Origin: JBBRWO01 sp038249135
Lineage (GTDB): Bacteria; Actinomycetota; Coriobacteriia; Anaerosomatales; JAAXUF01
Length of the DNA: 5,470 nucleotides
Assembly: GCA_038249135.1 (NCBI GenBank)
Contig: JBBRWO010000135.1
Span: 1-5,470, forward strand
Reading direction: 5' to 3'
In this document: positions 4,875-5,470 of the stretch, piece by piece
How the letters are laid out: every line of letters begins with the position of its first letter
How positions within the stretch are numbered: position 1 is the first letter of the stretch
Program-made: the position numbers and the translations under genes
The notes under the pieces: generated by a model
The model's database searches: none
What the model saw: the letters and a program-made list of their open reading frames with translations, nothing else
Told to the model about the DNA's origin: nothing

Positions 4875-5470
4875 ATGCCACGTCCCATGACAATCACCGA
4901 GAAGATCCTCGCAGCCCACGCCGGTCTCGAAGAGGTCACACCGGGTCAGCTCATCAACTGCCGCCTCGACATCGTGCTCGCCAACGACGTCACGGCACCG
5001 ATCTCCATCAAGGAGTTCGCCAAGACGGGCGTCGATAGGGTCTGGGATCCCACCAAGATCGCGCTGGTTCCCGACCACTACACACCCAACAAGGACATCA
5101 AGTCCGCCGAGCAGGCCAAGATGGTTCGCGACTTCGCTCGGGCGCAAGGCATCACGCACTACTACGAGATCGGCTGCATGGGCGTCGAGCACGCTCTGCT
5201 GCCTGAGCAAGGCGTGGTAGGACCCGGCGACGTCATCATCGGCGCCGACTCGCACACCTGCACCTACGGCGCGCTCGGCGCGTTCGCGACCGGCGTCGGC
5301 TCCACGGACGCCGCGGCAGGCATGGCGACCGGCGAGGCGTGGTTCAAGGTGCCGTCGTCCATCAAGTTCAACATCACGGGCGAGCTGTCGCCGTGGGTCT
5401 GCGGCAAGGACATCATCCTGCACATCATCGGCATGATCGGCGTCGACGGCGCGCTGTACCAGGCGATGGA
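4875..5470 (+). CDS. leuC: 3-isopropylmalate dehydratase large subunit, archaeal/HacA-type (N-terminal 198 residues; runs off the window)
   Basis: With LeuD this aconitase-family enzyme isomerises 2-isopropylmalate to 3-isopropylmalate through a [4Fe-4S] cluster. The frame is open from ATG 4875 to the window end (198 codons plus two bases). Recognisable segments are MTITEKILAAHAG (5-17), LANDVTAPISIKEF (35-48), the DH of VPDHYTPNKD (67-68), GCMGVEHALLPEQG (100-113) and GADSHTCTYGALGAFATGVGSTD (123-145). The compact N-terminus and these motifs fit the short form of about 420 residues shared with archaeal LeuC and homoaconitase, not the enterobacterial form of about 465. The three cluster cysteines should lie beyond the window, so they cannot be checked. 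GAGGAG at 4862-4867 is seven bases before the ATG. Homoaconitase or methylmalate dehydratase activity is possible for the family, but position directly after leuA makes the leucine role likely. leuD is expected downstream. Confidence 0.96.
   Translation, partial: MPRPMTITEKILAAHAGLEEVTPGQLINCRLDIVLANDVTAPISIKEFAKTGVDRVWDPTKIALVPDHYTPNKDIKSAEQAKMVRDFARAQGITHYYEIGCMGVEHALLPEQGVVGPGDVIIGADSHTCTYGALGAFATGVGSTDAAAGMATGEAWFKVPSSIKFNITGELSPWVCGKDIILHIIGMIGVDGALYQAM

Noticed and set aside
4116..5423. Two long - strand open frames opposite leuA and leuC
   Set aside because: Both mirror clearly coding + strand sequence and contain no recognisable motifs. The leuC reading is supported by its family motifs.
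1..5470. CRISPR arrays, tRNA or rRNA genes, insertion sequences
   Set aside because: No regularly spaced repeats, tRNA-like cloverleaf, terminal inverted repeats or transposase motifs were found on reading either strand.

Overview
The window is high-GC, densely coded DNA, with every gene on the + strand. It looks like a chromosomal amino-acid biosynthesis region of an actinobacterium. Pointers are the strong G/C third-position preference, a long SerA with an extra allosteric domain before its ACT domain (the mycobacterial layout), a GTG start for leuA, and two -10 boxes placed so that transcription would begin at or next to an ATG (leaderless mRNAs). The archaeal-type LeuC and the class-V aminotransferase beside serA would fit a deep-branching anaerobic lineage such as the Coriobacteriia. 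That placement is an inference.

Layout. 1-312: the 3' end of a class-V PLP aminotransferase. 322-1902: serA, 9 bases downstream and clearly co-transcribed. 1916-1955: a 15-bp hairpin that probably ends this serine operon. 2042-2698: a winged-helix protein fused to a minimal nucleotidyltransferase (MNT) domain, with its own promoter-like sequence. 2658-3081: an overlapping HEPN-domain gene that is broken by a +1 frameshift. 3130-3263: promoter and leader region of the leucine operon. 3264-4835: leuA. 4875 to the window end: leuC, truncated by the window edge.

How the parts work together. The aminotransferase and SerA are likely to carry out two successive steps of the phosphorylated serine pathway. 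LeuA and LeuC catalyse the first two steps of leucine synthesis from 2-oxoisovalerate. The HTH-MNT/HEPN pair between them resembles a small toxin-antitoxin-like islet with somewhat lower GC, whose HEPN partner appears decayed.

The most interesting signal is in front of leuA. A 21-codon ORF (3142-3207) begins exactly where the TATACT box predicts transcription to start, and it contains Leu-Leu-Leu (CTC CTT CTG). The RNA holding those Leu codons can pair with the leuA Shine-Dalgarno region through about 17 base pairs in three blocks (3162-3180 with 3239-3259). A ribosome stalled at the Leu codons would therefore expose the leuA ribosome-binding site. No U-tract terminator is visible, so this reads as leucine-responsive attenuation of translation, possibly a member of the LEU element class reported upstream of actinobacterial leuA.
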